Positions 43,701 to 64,000 of a DNA stretch of 64,000 bases are shown here, piece after piece; positions within the stretch are counted from its first letter, which is position 1; the number at the start of each line of letters is the position of its first letter. A program made the translations under genes and the position numbers. A model generated the notes under the pieces. It worked only from the letters and a program-made list of their open reading frames with translations. It was not told the DNA's origin and searched no databases. The stretch comes from Owenia fusiformis (Eukaryota > Annelida > Polychaeta > Sabellida > Oweniidae): positions 14,183,754 to 14,247,753 of the forward strand of contig CAIIXF020000011.1 in assembly GCA_903813345.2 (NCBI GenBank), in the 5' to 3' direction.

Positions 43701-46700
43701 TTGAAAACACATACAGTTCTTAGCAAGTCCATGGACAGATGTATGCAGTGAGAAAAAATCGTTTCAAGGGCAGGTGATTTCCCAGCTATTTGCCTGGGTT
43801 ACTTAAATTGGCAATTAAAAATCAACATGTGTTTCATTAGTTCTTGTAACGAAACATAACTCACTGATATGCTTCGCAAAACGTGAAATTGATTAATCAA
43901 ACTTATGTACATCAACAATAACTGTCTTGAGTTTCTATTAGCTTTACGATATGATATGACGATATGGTTTGGATATTCATCAAATTATTCCTTGATTCTC
44001 TGGGGAAATAATATCATAATGTTATATGTCTCTGTCTTTCACATGACATTCTTCATAGCTAGCTTGCGATCTGAATAAAGAGATATAAGATATTTGCAAT
44101 CTTCGACTTCATGACATATACGGATTTACCCTAACAGACAATGAACTTTAGACAGATTTTTAGGGCAACTGTAAAACTTTATCACAATCTACAAGACCTA
44201 GGCTGCAAGATCATTCGGTTGAGAGAGAAATATGTCAAACTCAAAATTACCGTCTACATGTAAGCGTTACTTAAAGGCATACTCTTTCGCATAATTACAC
44301 TGACATTTTTTGTCCGATGATTTGAATACCTCATAATAATAAGTGTGTCGTTAAAAACCAGTAGGTATTGGATCACTTTTTGATGTTGAATAAACAGTTT
44401 ATTCATGAAAGGAAATTATCTGCCCATGTTCCAATGTCTCATACCGAGTCAAATTACCCGTCAATATCAATTCCATTCAGTTGTCGAAAAACGTAACTCA
44501 AATCATATTTAAATGATAAGTTGCCAATTTGCATACTTGTTGAATCGCCTATCGAATAGATGAGTAGTGTGCAGTCATAGTATGCATATCAGCATGGCCA
44601 TCTAGCTAAATGCCAAAAGAAATAAAGGGACGTCTGGGGTTTCCGTATCATATACAGTAATCTTGCTTGACCAAAACCTCTTCTGCCATCTATTTACAAT
44701 AATCTGGTATTAAAGTGTTCATTGTACTTATGTAATGACTACAGAGGGGATTTTATACAGGAGCCAATGCTACATGCGTCTTGAAGTGGGGTTCTCTGAA
44801 CACAGGTATTCATCAGAGTGTTCCTGGAGACTGTATCAACAATGCAACTCCTCTACTGGAAATGTACTGAGGAGACAACCTCTGCAATTGGTTGTGCTAC
44901 AGAAACTGATTGTGCCAAAGAAACAACAATCATAAATAATTGCATTAAGAAGATGACATCTGTAATCGATGGCAGCGCTAAGAGAACAATAATTGATACT
45001 GATTGTGCAAGGAGAACAGATGACATCAGTGATTGTGCTACCCATACAAAATCTGTCATTGATTGTGCTAAGAGATCAACTTTTGACAATGATTGTGCTA
45101 CAAAAACAATCAATGCTTATGATTGTGCTTCGATGAATTCTGTGTTACATATAATCGAGACAGCGACTTCTACCAGTGGCGTAGCCAGGATTTGGTGACC
45201 GGGGGTTCTATTTTTATGTTATTCACAAATCCCCCCCCCCCCCTTCATTAGGGTTTCTCAAATAATTCAATTTGTACAATTACACTCCCTCCAAAAGTTT
45301 GGCAATCCTAACTACCCCATTGGATTATGTACTAAAGCATATTTTTTAAGTTTGAATTCTTATTTGCATAATTTGTAAAGAAAACTATTTTGGGAGGGGA
45401 AATATAATTCATTTCAATACCTTCATTAAAGGCAGAATCTGATCTATAGGGGGTGATAAAATTGGTGACCGGGGGTTCTATTTTTATGTTATTCACAAAT
45501 CCCCCCCCCCCTTCATTAGGGTTTCTCAAATAATTCAATTTGTACAATTACACTCCCTCCAAAAGTTTGGCAATCCTAACTACCCCATTGGATTATGTAC
45601 TAAAGCATATTTTTTAAGTTTGAATTCTTATTTGCATAATTTGTAAAGAAAACTATTTTGGGAGGGGAAATATAATTCATTTCAATACCTTCATTAAAGG
45701 CAGAATCTGATCTATAGGGGGTGATAAAATTACAAGCAACATGTATAATTGACCTACCAATCTATTCCTTACAATATCAAATAGTACAATATCTCCCAAA
45801 AGATTCACAACATGTTATAAATTGGTGAAGTTATGAATGATCCAAAGTGCAAAAATGAGTGAAAAATGTTTAAATTCTCCCAAATAATAAGAATGGTAAC
45901 CATTCTTATAGAAAAATAATACATTTTTGTAAAAATCTTTAGTTTTCCTGGAATAAAGTATGCACTGTTTTGATTTTTAGAAAATAGACATGACAAGGAA
46001 TGACATGAGAAAAGTCTGGACGTAAAAATGATTTTCAAAAATGACCTTGTAGCTTTGCAACTTTAATGTTCACAAAGTAAAATAAACAGGCAACGTGCAA
46101 AAAAGTCAGACAACTTATAATTAATTTTCTGCATCAAAATATACTTCGGGGAATCTTTTACTGAATACATATCCTGAAATCTGATTTGCCCCGAATCCAC
46201 CATTATTTCGACTGATTTCTGGAAGACCCTGGAGCATGATTTGTTTCCAAGGAATATCAACTATTTCGCACAATTTATTCTTTAACTTAAGCTACTTCAT
46301 CTAGGACAAAATAAATCACCTCACCACCGCTTATCATTATTTTTCAGGAAATTTGTTGGAAGCCAGTTCGGATCAAATGCAAGGTTGTTGAAATTGACGC
46401 AAACACCCATATACTCCGAAAGATCGTTCTTCTATGATAACTTTTCACAACGTTTACACGAAGGCTTTATAAACTATCCGGGATAGTCGACGTATTACTG
46501 ATGAAAATATCTATTATTCAAATAAGTGGGTCTCGGTTATGCTTTGTTTTAAAAAGTTAAAAATATTTCTTTGGACGTCATCGGAGCTCAGTGGTAAGAC
46601 CCCCAGAGCAGATCAACCGCAATTGATAATAAAAACGTTTTAGTGGATAAAATTATACATAAATACAAGCGACTGTTATTTTGTTAAGTTCAGACGGCTT

Positions 46701-49700
46701 AATAACAAAGGCCTTCATTATTTGAAGATTAATACCATATAATTTTTCAAAACATATCAGGACATTAACATGAAAATAGAGAGCAAGTAAACCGGAACGT
46801 TAACAATTTGAATTCTATACAATCTCTTAGATGAGTGGAGTGTATCTGAAAAAACAAAATCATTTTTTGCAATGATTGATTTTTCTTTGGAAAGTGATGG
46901 GTAAATAAATACTGAACAAATGAAAGAATGAATGAATTTGAACAAATCCTTGTGTTTATAAATGATATACGCTTTTAAATAATTCATTTCACAACGTTTT
47001 TAATTATTAATTGGTTTCGGGGACTTGCCAGCCCCAGGGACGCCCCAAGAAATATTTTAAATTTTAATCGAAATAAAACAAAACAGAGATGTACACATTT
47101 GAAAGAACATGTGTTTCATCAACACTATTAAGACTACTAGTATTCCAGATATTCATTCGCCAATGTTGTAAAAATCATTCGGAGTATGGGACGTCTGCAT
47201 TGTTTTCAATAACTTTCAATAACTTCGTATTGGGCCAGAACTGGCTTAAAACAAAATTCCTACAAAGGACTGATTTAGCCATTGCCCAAGATGGGTTATT
47301 TTGTCCGAGATGAAGCATGCCAAACGTTTTGGGGGAAGTGTAACTTCACTATGACATGTTTTTAAGAAAATATGACTCTCGTGTTCACCATCACAAATAT
47401 CAATTCATTTACTGCTCATATATGTATTTTGAAATAGCACAGTAATTTAATGATTCTGGTTGTTTTATGCATTTTTCCGCAAAATGATATTTTGGGAAAT
47501 CCTGACCGGGGGTTCGTTCGAACCCACCGAACCCCCGCTGGCTACGGCTATGGTCTACAGTGATGAACACTTTATTGAATGATGAATGTAGAGACATTTT
47601 GGCGCATGGCGAAACGTAAAGCGCCATCTATGAATAAAACAACTGAGACCAGGAGCTATGCACAGAAGAAAGCGTCATTTGTGCTACAAATGTGGGGACG
47701 CAACCCATATGTATGTGAACTGTCCATTGAAACATACTGTTATTAGAGACGTTTAGATTAGTTTGTTTTTAAGTCAGCCCTGGGCCAATTCGCCAAAAAA
47801 TATATTCCGCCAAATGCATTAGGAGTCTGAATATTAGCAAAGTGTCTAATAGAACTAAATGCTAGTCGGAAATAATCAAGATTTACGTCATTAAAAACTC
47901 AAAATACAGCCAATGTGATATCACATTTAAAATCTACATGTAAAATTACATGATATAAAAATGTGGTTTTTAAAAGAGTTTATCAACTTTGAAAATTTGT
48001 TTTCCTTTGAAAATGTGACTTATAGTTCGGGGAGATTCCTCATAGACCCCATGTTACAAAATCACAAAAGTGTAATATCTTGCATTGTATTGGACATATA
48101 ACATTTTCTTTTGCTGGACATATTTTAATTAGATACATAAGGGTAATATGAAAATTGAACCACTGAAATTGATAAAAAATATGCAAGTAAGTTTTAGGGT
48201 ATTTTCTAATACCCTGCCATGTTATTTCTGCCCCAAATTAGCCACCTGGTGGTGAAACTCGTTACTGGCTACTCGCACCTTGGCTGACACTTATCTTTTC
48301 TTTCACGAACCACTTGGAGCAGTGCGAAATATTGAATTGAAGAATGATATCTCCGAGCAATTCGTTCAGTGTAGAACACATCGAAGAACAAACTGCGATG
48401 GAGATATGAAGAATGGAAAATAAGAAAACATGGAAAGCACTGGCGGAAAAGAGGGAAGATTTGTAGATTTTTGATTAATGACTATTGATCCGACTTGTAT
48501 AAATCATGATGTAGATGTTACTCGGTGGATTGGATAATTCTCCAGTTGATCGTGAAAATGTAATTTTCTTACAAAAACGCCGAGCAAAATTAATATTAAA
48601 ACAAATGAACTGACTGGAAAAATACGTTTTACTTATTGATAAACTGGACTAATCCAATTTCAATCTTGAAGACGTACATGTTCACCCTGTGTCTGATATG
48701 TTTGGTCCACGGATTCGTATACTTTAGTTTAACAGTACAAGTCCCTTGGGTAGGTACTCAGCGCAACAAGTTCGATCTTCAAAAATCATTGGAATGTGTA
48801 TTACAATATAGACATACGAATTAATCGAACTCAATGTATCGTATTGGCCACCATCGTTTTCATCCCTTAAATGCTTCATAGTTTTCAAATAATAGTTCCA
48901 CAGTTTTCAAATAATAGTTCCACAGTTTTCAATAATAGTATTGTAATGCGCACGAACGTCTGTTGTGAAGGTAGCGTGTGAACCTCAATAACCCAGATGC
49001 GAGTAGAAATAATCTTGATTTACGTCATTAAAAATTAAATTCAAAATTAAGTCAAAGTAATATCATATTTGAAATCTACATGTAAAATTACATCTAGAAA
49101 TGTGGTTTTAAAAAGTGTTTATCAACTTTGAAAAATTAATTTTCTTTGAAAATGTGACTTCTAGCTCGGGGAGATTCCCCATAGACCCCATGCTATAAAA
49201 TCACAAAAAATGAAATATCTTTTCTTTTAGTGGACAGATAATATTTTGCTTTACTGGACATATTTTCATTAGTATAAGTATCAGACACATAAGGGTTATA
49301 TGAAAATTGAGCCACTTAAATTGATAATATTCAAGTTTAAGGGAACTTTCTTATATACCTGCCATGTTAATTGACCCGAATCAGCCACCTGGTGGTGAAA
49401 CTGGTAACTACCTACTCGCATTTGGGTAATTCCGCATGCGCAGAGAAGTACAATTTGATGTAGGAATCTGACCTTGTATTCGCGAATGCAACTAACGCCT
49501 GTCGGCTACCGGATTAACCTACTATTTTATGAGCAACTCATATATGAATTGTACCTCCCACTATTCCGTTCATATTTAAATCAGTTGCTCATAAACTAGT
49601 AGGTTAATCCGGTAGCCGCTAGCAGATAGTTGCCTTCGCGAATACACTCTAAGTTGATGCAATTTGGTTTATTCCAAGGCTCTCGTGTTATGCTCAAAAC

Positions 49701-51190
49701 TGTTTAGAGTCTCTACTCTCTATATTAAGTTTAAACCACTTTGGGTAATATTGTAATCTTAATTATTTTTCAGAATTGAAACAGAATTGAAACTGAATTG
49801 AAAATGAAACTGATAACTCACTCAATTCACCCTTTTTTGGTGATTACCTTCTAACGTACAGTGCATCAGTTATCTGATCAGATTCAGAGTGCTGAGTGGG
49901 ATGACGATCCCGCTTTTCCGACGTTGTAATGGGCAAAACGCGTTCCTCTTCTCATATATTTGATTGCATGTGTTTGCAGCTTCTATTACAAGAACAGGAC
50001 CAGCTTCTTCTGCGCCAGCTATTGCGAATACATCACACGATCGGAACGCTAAGTGGGAAACATGGTCGTCGCCAGAGTTACGGAGGTGGGGGTACGCGCA
50101 AAATAAGCCTCGAGAATTTGGCGATACCGGGCCAAGGTCAGCCACGGCGTCTTTCAGCCTCGAAGATCATCCCAGTCAGGAGGCAAAGTGAACCATTCGT
50201 GATGCAAGATACGTGTAGTAGTTACGAAGATGAAATGAGTGACACATTGGAAGATATCGTGGAAGTGGCCCATCATCTAGAAAGGAATAATAACAGAAGA
50301 GGTACATGTGGTCGCCTGGAATCATAGAACATCTTGTCATGCGATCGTAAATGACCATTTAGAATAAAAAATAAGAATTTTAAAACCCCAAAAGGTAGAT
50401 TAAAATTGGAAATCAAAATCTTTGTAATTTTTATTATGAAGTTATGATTAGTGAGTCTACATCAGTAAGATTCAATTTACCATTTATTCGCACTTGCTGT
50501 CTTTTAATTGTCGTCGTATTTTGCTTCTGACTCCGAGTGTGAGGGTGCGACATAAACCTTGTCATCAAACAGGAAAACAACTTATTCCTTCAAATTGAAT
50601 TTTTACAGATGCAAGAGCAGTCTAATGCCAGCCAATATCTCATTAGGTTTTGGGCATGCTGGGCAAATTACACGGCGGCCATTTGCTCTTCATAGTGTGA
50701 TATTTTTCGCTGTTTCTTGTTTTATTCAAATTGATTATGTCAGGGGAGAGATCTGGATGTTTTCAAGTCTCAACATGAAAACTAAGCCTAACTGATGCGT
50801 ACTTTTTCCGAATAGTAACCGTATTAGTTAATCGTTTTATTTCGAATTCTTTTTTCAGATTCTCTGGACAGTTTCGAGGAGAGCTTAGAGAGCCTTGACA
50901 TGAACCTAGAGGAAGATATGCTTCGTCTTCTACCTCCCCTACCTCTAGCCTTTAGCCGCAAACGAAGTGTTGGACCCTTAGATGGGGCCATATTAACTCT
51001 ACCGTCCTATAAACCATACGATATGGAATTGGACTCTCCTAGTGATCTGGCGAACTTGAACAAATATGAAATCTCGTATGGGGAACTACTGAAGAGGAGT
51101 GTAAAAATATGGAAAGAGGTGCAGACTGATCAAGAGGCTACTGGAAGAGTGGATGATAAGAAAATGACTACTTTGAAATTATTTTTATGA
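40632..51190 (+). CDS. LURAP1/FAM89-like leucine-rich adaptor protein (250 aa)
   Basis: Three exons join in frame: 40632-40730, 49980-50301, 50859-51190. Exon 1 starts gcaagATGG and ends KLRRDL; exon 2 continues LLLQEQDQLLLRQLLRIH, so the join makes an unbroken Leu-rich amphipathic helix. Three basic Ser motifs follow (RKIS, RRLSAS, RRQSEP; the last fits a 14-3-3 mode-I site), then an acidic stretch and an SFEESLESLD segment. Helix, Ser motifs and length (250) resemble the LURAP1/FAM89 adaptors, which in vertebrates link myosin and MRCK kinases to the cytoskeleton. The family call rests on pattern memory, not alignment. C-terminal LFL could be a class II PDZ ligand. Exon 2 is also open in another frame; the chosen one matches both neighbours in phase. 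Confidence 0.68.
42428..42643. repeat. 32-bp tandem repeat with 96-bp higher-order unit
   Basis: Nearly seven units of ttcatgtaacgttgacacga plus attgctgcacct. Two variable sites (ata/gta and aat/aac context) follow an order that repeats every three units, so a 96-bp trimer was copied. No spacers, so not CRISPR-like. Confidence 0.93.
44908..45130 (+). repeat. 30-bp repeat, in-frame DCA decapeptide
   Basis: GAT/AAT starts occur at 44908, 44938, 44968, 45001, 45031, 45061, 45091 and 45121, spaced 30 bp except one 33-bp step that keeps frame. Each unit reads DCAxxTxxxx in an ORF running from 44818. The codon-preserving indel is suggestive, but no splice sites, start context or domain support a gene. 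Confidence 0.75.
45192..45732. repeat. 270-bp tandem duplication
   Basis: ttggtgaccgggggttctat occurs at 45192 and 45462 and the two copies are almost identical apart from the length of a C run. Copy 1 is preceded by ggcgtagccagg, a motif seen inverted at 47510-47550, suggesting the worn end of a dispersed repeat. Confidence 0.93.
47658..47756 (+). pseudogene. CCHC zinc-knuckle fragment
   Basis: A 32-codon stretch with CYKCGDATHMYVNC, a perfect C-x2-C-x4-H-x4-C knuckle preceded by a basic RRKR. It stops at 47754-47756 and has an upstream in-frame stop near 47630. Such knuckles occur in retroelement ORFs and some cellular RNA-binding proteins; with no other coding sequence nearby, a retroelement relic is the simplest reading. 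Confidence 0.45.
47885..48265. mobile_element. Dispersed repeat, copy 1
   Basis: Direct repeat of 48985-49430 (shared: aatctacatgtaaaattaca, gtttatcaactttgaaaa, ggggagattcc, gccacctggtggtgaaact), about 80 percent alike by eye. The left end is worn. Confidence 0.75.
48985..49430. mobile_element. Dispersed repeat, copy 2 with short inverted ends
   Basis: Begins taacccagatgcgagtag and ends ctactcgcatttgggtaa, imperfect inverted termini of about 18 bp. Same orientation as the copy 1.1 kb upstream. No ORF. Confidence 0.78.
49475..49646. mobile_element. 172-bp hairpin MITE
   Basis: Termini tgtattcgcgaa / ttcgcgaataca and strongly paired inner arms (ctaccggattaacctacta with its complement). It ends 333 bp before adaptor-like exon 2. 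Confidence 0.85.
49980..50301 (+). CDS. Adaptor-like gene exon 2
   Basis: Acceptor tgtgtttgcag|CTTCTA, donor AGAAGAG|gtacat. Carries the Leu-rich helix, the Gly-rich SYGGGGTRKISL, the RRLSAS and RRQSEP sites and the acidic SYEDEMSDTLEDIVE. Confidence 0.75.
50859..51190 (+). CDS. Adaptor-like gene exon 3 (stop)
   Basis: Acceptor tcttttttcag|ATTCTC. Encodes SFEESLESLD, the Pro-Leu run LRLLPPLPLAF, then SYGELLKRSVKIWKEV and a terminal TLKLFL before TGA. Confidence 0.78.
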
Positions 51191-51289
51191 GTTTATATTG
51201 TATGAATCAGGTAGCCCCCAAATCATGGAAAATAAGCTATGGTACGCCATCCCTCAAGGTGATTGCAATGTTTAAAATGTAGCTGTAGT

Positions 51290-51562
51290 TATATATCTGA
51301 ACGCCTCTCTGATCCAAACACCTCTCCAAGCTACCCGTTATACACAGCGGGGTTTAATCTTGACGAAAAACTTACCAATAAGGGATTTTGTGTCTGCTAA
51401 CACCTCAACATGTTATCCAAATGATTGAACCTCCTTTGAAGCTATTACCGATATTAATTTGATCATTTTTTCTTGAAACCTTGAAATGTGAACGTGCAAA
51501 AGCCGCTCCGAACACTTGGCCGATACCAATGGAGTTCAGAATAGACAGTTTTGCTGTATTAC
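51290..51562. mobile_element. Pogo-like MITE, degenerate
   Basis: Contains gatccaaacacctctcc and ccttgaaatgtgaac and ends with agacagttttgctgta, matching the better copies at 52223-52403 and 56735-57120. Confidence 0.6.
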
Positions 51563-51900
51563 ATTTTGACAACAAATGATTGCTAGAGATAATGTCCGCT
51601 GTCTTAAATCATGGCCATAATTTATTTCCATCTAAGGCTTACTCAAGAACTCAGAAAAATAAAGCTCCGGAACCCAAAAAGGATAAAATGAAATCTGGAC
51701 ACAACATTATAGTATTATATGAACCATATTTTGGGGCAAATGATAATATTAAAGCAAAATATGATCAAACAACTGACAGAAAAACGTGATGAAATTCATG
51801 AGATATATTTCATACGATTAAGTTACGTGACAAATTGCCTCGTTCTAGTACATTGCATAAAACAATCAATGGTTGCATTTCTTGTATTTTGTTCATTTTT

Positions 51901-51906
51901 AATAAA
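51901..51906 (+). promoter_or_regulatory. Candidate poly(A) signal of the adaptor-like gene
   Basis: AATAAA about 710 bp past the TGA. An earlier AATAAA in an AT-rich context near 51657 is an alternative. Confidence 0.35.
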
Positions 51907-52222
51907 ATGTTTATAACTGTGATCAATGTTATTGATTTTAAAAACTAACTTACTGCACTTTATATATTTATTTTATATTTTATTAAAAACAGGGTTTGAT
52001 ATTTTAAAATTATTTGGTTCCTTATCAATTTGGAGATGTGTACAGGTGTACAGACCAAGATACTATTCAAGAATCTTCCTAATACACTTTATCTTCTTAT
52101 TCACTGTCATTTATCTTATATTGAACGATTAATAAATTCTATAAAAGGAACTAAATAACATGGAAATCAAACCCTGTTTAGTTCTACCACCATTGATATG
52201 AACAAAATGGACAAAAATAATA

Positions 52223-52403
52223 AAGTAAAACCTGTTTATCCAAAGTCTAATCTGAGCACTTCTCAACATGGACACTTATTTCTGTCCCAATATCTAAATC
52301 TGCCATAAGGCCTACATGTTAAAAACTTTCAAAATATTAACATCTTATCAATCCAAACACTTTTGGCAGGTCTCAGTGCCTTTTGGATTTGACAGGTTTT
52401 ACT
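52223..52403. mobile_element. Pogo-like MITE, best-defined copy
   Basis: Inverted ends agtaaaacctgtttatcc / ttggatttgacaggttttact, about 180 bp. The CAGTAAAACCTG type of terminus is characteristic of pogo/Tigger-like elements (general knowledge). Confidence 0.7.
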
Positions 52404-53298
52404 GTAACCCAATATTTTTGGAACATGACTTAATGCCAACTTCCTGGCCTTCATTGGAGCGTACGGATTAAACCCAGTCTTGCATGTGTTCATTACAATA
52501 TAAATTTCCATTTTTAACACTGTAAAAACATCATCCTGATTATGGAATGGGATGACAATTATTGCCATGTCTGAACTCCAAAAGTTAGACTTTTAACTTC
52601 CTTCATACGTTATGAAATTCAAGATCAGTCAAAAACTATGGCAAGTCATGGGCTTTCAACTAATTGAAAGACCATGGGCAAGTCAATGCTATATCCTACT
52701 GTAACTGCTATATCGTTTCCTTAAAACCTATTAACATTATGTGACTTAAAAATTATATATACTTATGAAGTGTGATCTATATGTAAAATGGTTAAATGCA
52801 ATATAAAGTGAACATTTTGAAGCAATACTTGGGAAATAAATACTTCTACATAGTTCAATGCTGCCATCTATTGGCATTCATCCACTCGATTTCGAGTCAT
52901 TGAATGCAGTGACATCTTTCAGTGCATATCTATACAATTCAGGTATAAACTGAAGTTTTCCAACTGTTTTCTTTTTGTACATTGATGTATCAGTTCCCAC
53001 GGAATGTAACTGGGTCCACAGCCTCTTTGCATAATAATTATGATACAAAATGTATCCTGAAATTCACTTGTGAGCAGAGATTGAACAGTACTTCCCTCAT
53101 TTGAATTTCTAAAAAATCTGAGAGAAATTGTGTTCTGCCAACTGTGTCATCTTGCTAATCAGTTACTGGAAAGGGAATATTTGCAGAAAATGATTACCCA
53201 CAAAATGGGAACTGATACAACAATTTTACACGATGAAGAATAAATAATTGGCTCAAAAGCGTAAGCACAATATAAATATCATGAACTATGAGTTCTCT

Positions 53299-63409
<10,111 letters not shown>

Positions 63410-64000
63410 GGCAATGCTCTGATCGTGTTCTTAGAGGTTGGAATCTTGGGGTTCAGACCATTTGGTTAAAATCCTGCAATTAGGCAAGGTAAAGGAACAA
63501 TGAACAAGAAAAATGGTAACTTATTATTATCTTACCAGTCTACAAAAAACAATGGAATTGAAATCACATTAAAAAATAAAACATACAGGTAAAATTGAGG
63601 CTGATTTATACGAGCACTCTACTGAATACAGCTGTGCAAGTTACACACTACCAAAAGTCAATGGTAAATTTCATATGCGCCATTTTATTGAATCCTTTGA
63701 TTTGATTGGTTACCTTAAAAAACAATATGGCCGACAAGGAAGTAAAAAATAATATGAAATTGATTAATCTTAAAAATGTGATTTATCTGCACAGCTCCTT
63801 TAATTTAAATAATTTAAATCACCAATATATCAGGCAAAAGTGTAACTGCACACAATGCTTACATATTTTGCAATGTAACTATTGCGTATGTTGTCTAAAA
63901 CGTATTAAATTGACGTCACTACTGGTAAAGAGGGGAGATGTCAATGCGGTAGCCTGACAGTCTCCCCAGGGTATTTCAACATAAAGGGACCTCCTAGGGG
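63410..64000 (-). promoter_or_regulatory. BTBD10 5' leader and upstream flank
   Basis: 63410-63473 is the probable leader part of exon 1, because ctaattgcag|GATTTTAACC at 63474 is a good acceptor; an upstream non-coding exon would then lie toward or beyond 64000. No TATA box or CpG-dense promoter could be picked. A short plus-strand ORF at 63706-63957 has no support. Confidence 0.45.

Larger units (their letters stand above)
40731..49979 (+). other. 9.2-kb intron of the adaptor-like gene
   Basis: AT-rich, with the tandem repeats at 42428, 44908 and 45192, a zinc-knuckle fragment at 47658, a duplicated element at 47885/48985 and a hairpin MITE at 49475. An exon-like segment near 43325-43378 was rejected on phase. 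The rest shows nothing recognisable. Confidence 0.6.
51191..53298. other. Convergent 3' flanks of the two right-hand genes
   Basis: The plus-strand gene ends at 51190 and the minus-strand BTBD10 stop is at 53299. The interval holds AATAAA at 51901-51906 for the plus gene and its complement at 51967-51972 for the minus gene, plus two pogo-like MITEs (51290-51562 and 52223-52403). If the distal signals are used, the 3' ends nearly meet or overlap. No exon was seen. Confidence 0.6.

Noticed and set aside
46575-46620. tRNA-like ggagctcagtggtaagac
   Set aside because: It resembles an A box but no cloverleaf, anticodon arm or B box could be folded; at most a decayed tRNA-derived SINE.
49964-50191. 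Alternative frame of adaptor-like exon 2
   Set aside because: Open and plausible in composition, but it does not match exon 1 or exon 3 phase and ends in a stop before the donor.
63706-63957. 83-codon Cys-rich plus-strand ORF near the window end
   Set aside because: AT-rich, low-complexity Asn/Lys composition with no family resemblance or splice context; it lies in the BTBD10 upstream flank.

Overview
The window is a stretch of an animal nuclear genome. It has long introns with GT/AG boundaries, sparse exons, an orthologue of a conserved animal BTB protein, a mosaic secreted protease and a dense load of small inverted-repeat elements. The repeat style and AT-rich base use suggest a marine invertebrate, perhaps a lophotrochozoan. 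That placement is inference; no species can be read from the sequence. Nothing prokaryotic, viral or organellar was seen.

Layout. 1-7 kb: a recent 4,669-bp tandem duplication carrying 19-bp minisatellites, plus one good but unidentified minus-strand exon (3208-3363). 6.7-12.6 kb: a composite repeat with nested insertions (tandem array, TA-flanked miniature element, 330-bp-arm foldback). A sister copy lies at 61.9-63.0 kb and supplies an empty site for the foldback. 12.6-21.7 kb: non-coding, with three large inverted-repeat elements, one inserted into another. 21.77-35.08 kb (+): a mosaic secreted serine protease in 11 phase-compatible exons (hydrophobic leader, uncharacterised basic helical region, sushi-like module, two LamG modules, trypsin domain with full triad, coiled linker, Cys-rich EGF-like tail); its introns are packed with satellites and MITE-like elements. 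35.1-40.6 kb: satellites. 40.63-51.19 kb (+): a three-exon gene for a 250-residue protein resembling the leucine-rich adaptor (LURAP1/FAM89) type, with a TATA box. 53.30-63.41 kb (-): a complete nine-exon BTBD10/KCTD20 orthologue (485 residues), convergent with the preceding gene.

The three main genes do not form a pathway. The protease is extracellular, while the other two are predicted intracellular adaptor or regulatory proteins. The clearest unusual points are the protease architecture built from class 1-1 exon modules, a minisatellite whose last unit supplies the acceptor of the sushi exon, a 121-bp tandem repeat that copies a BTBD10 splice donor into its own intron, and several repeat insertions dated by empty sites within the window.

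All exon boundaries were read by hand from splice consensus and reading phase, without alignments or transcript data. Repeat boundaries are accurate to a few bases unless target duplications are stated.
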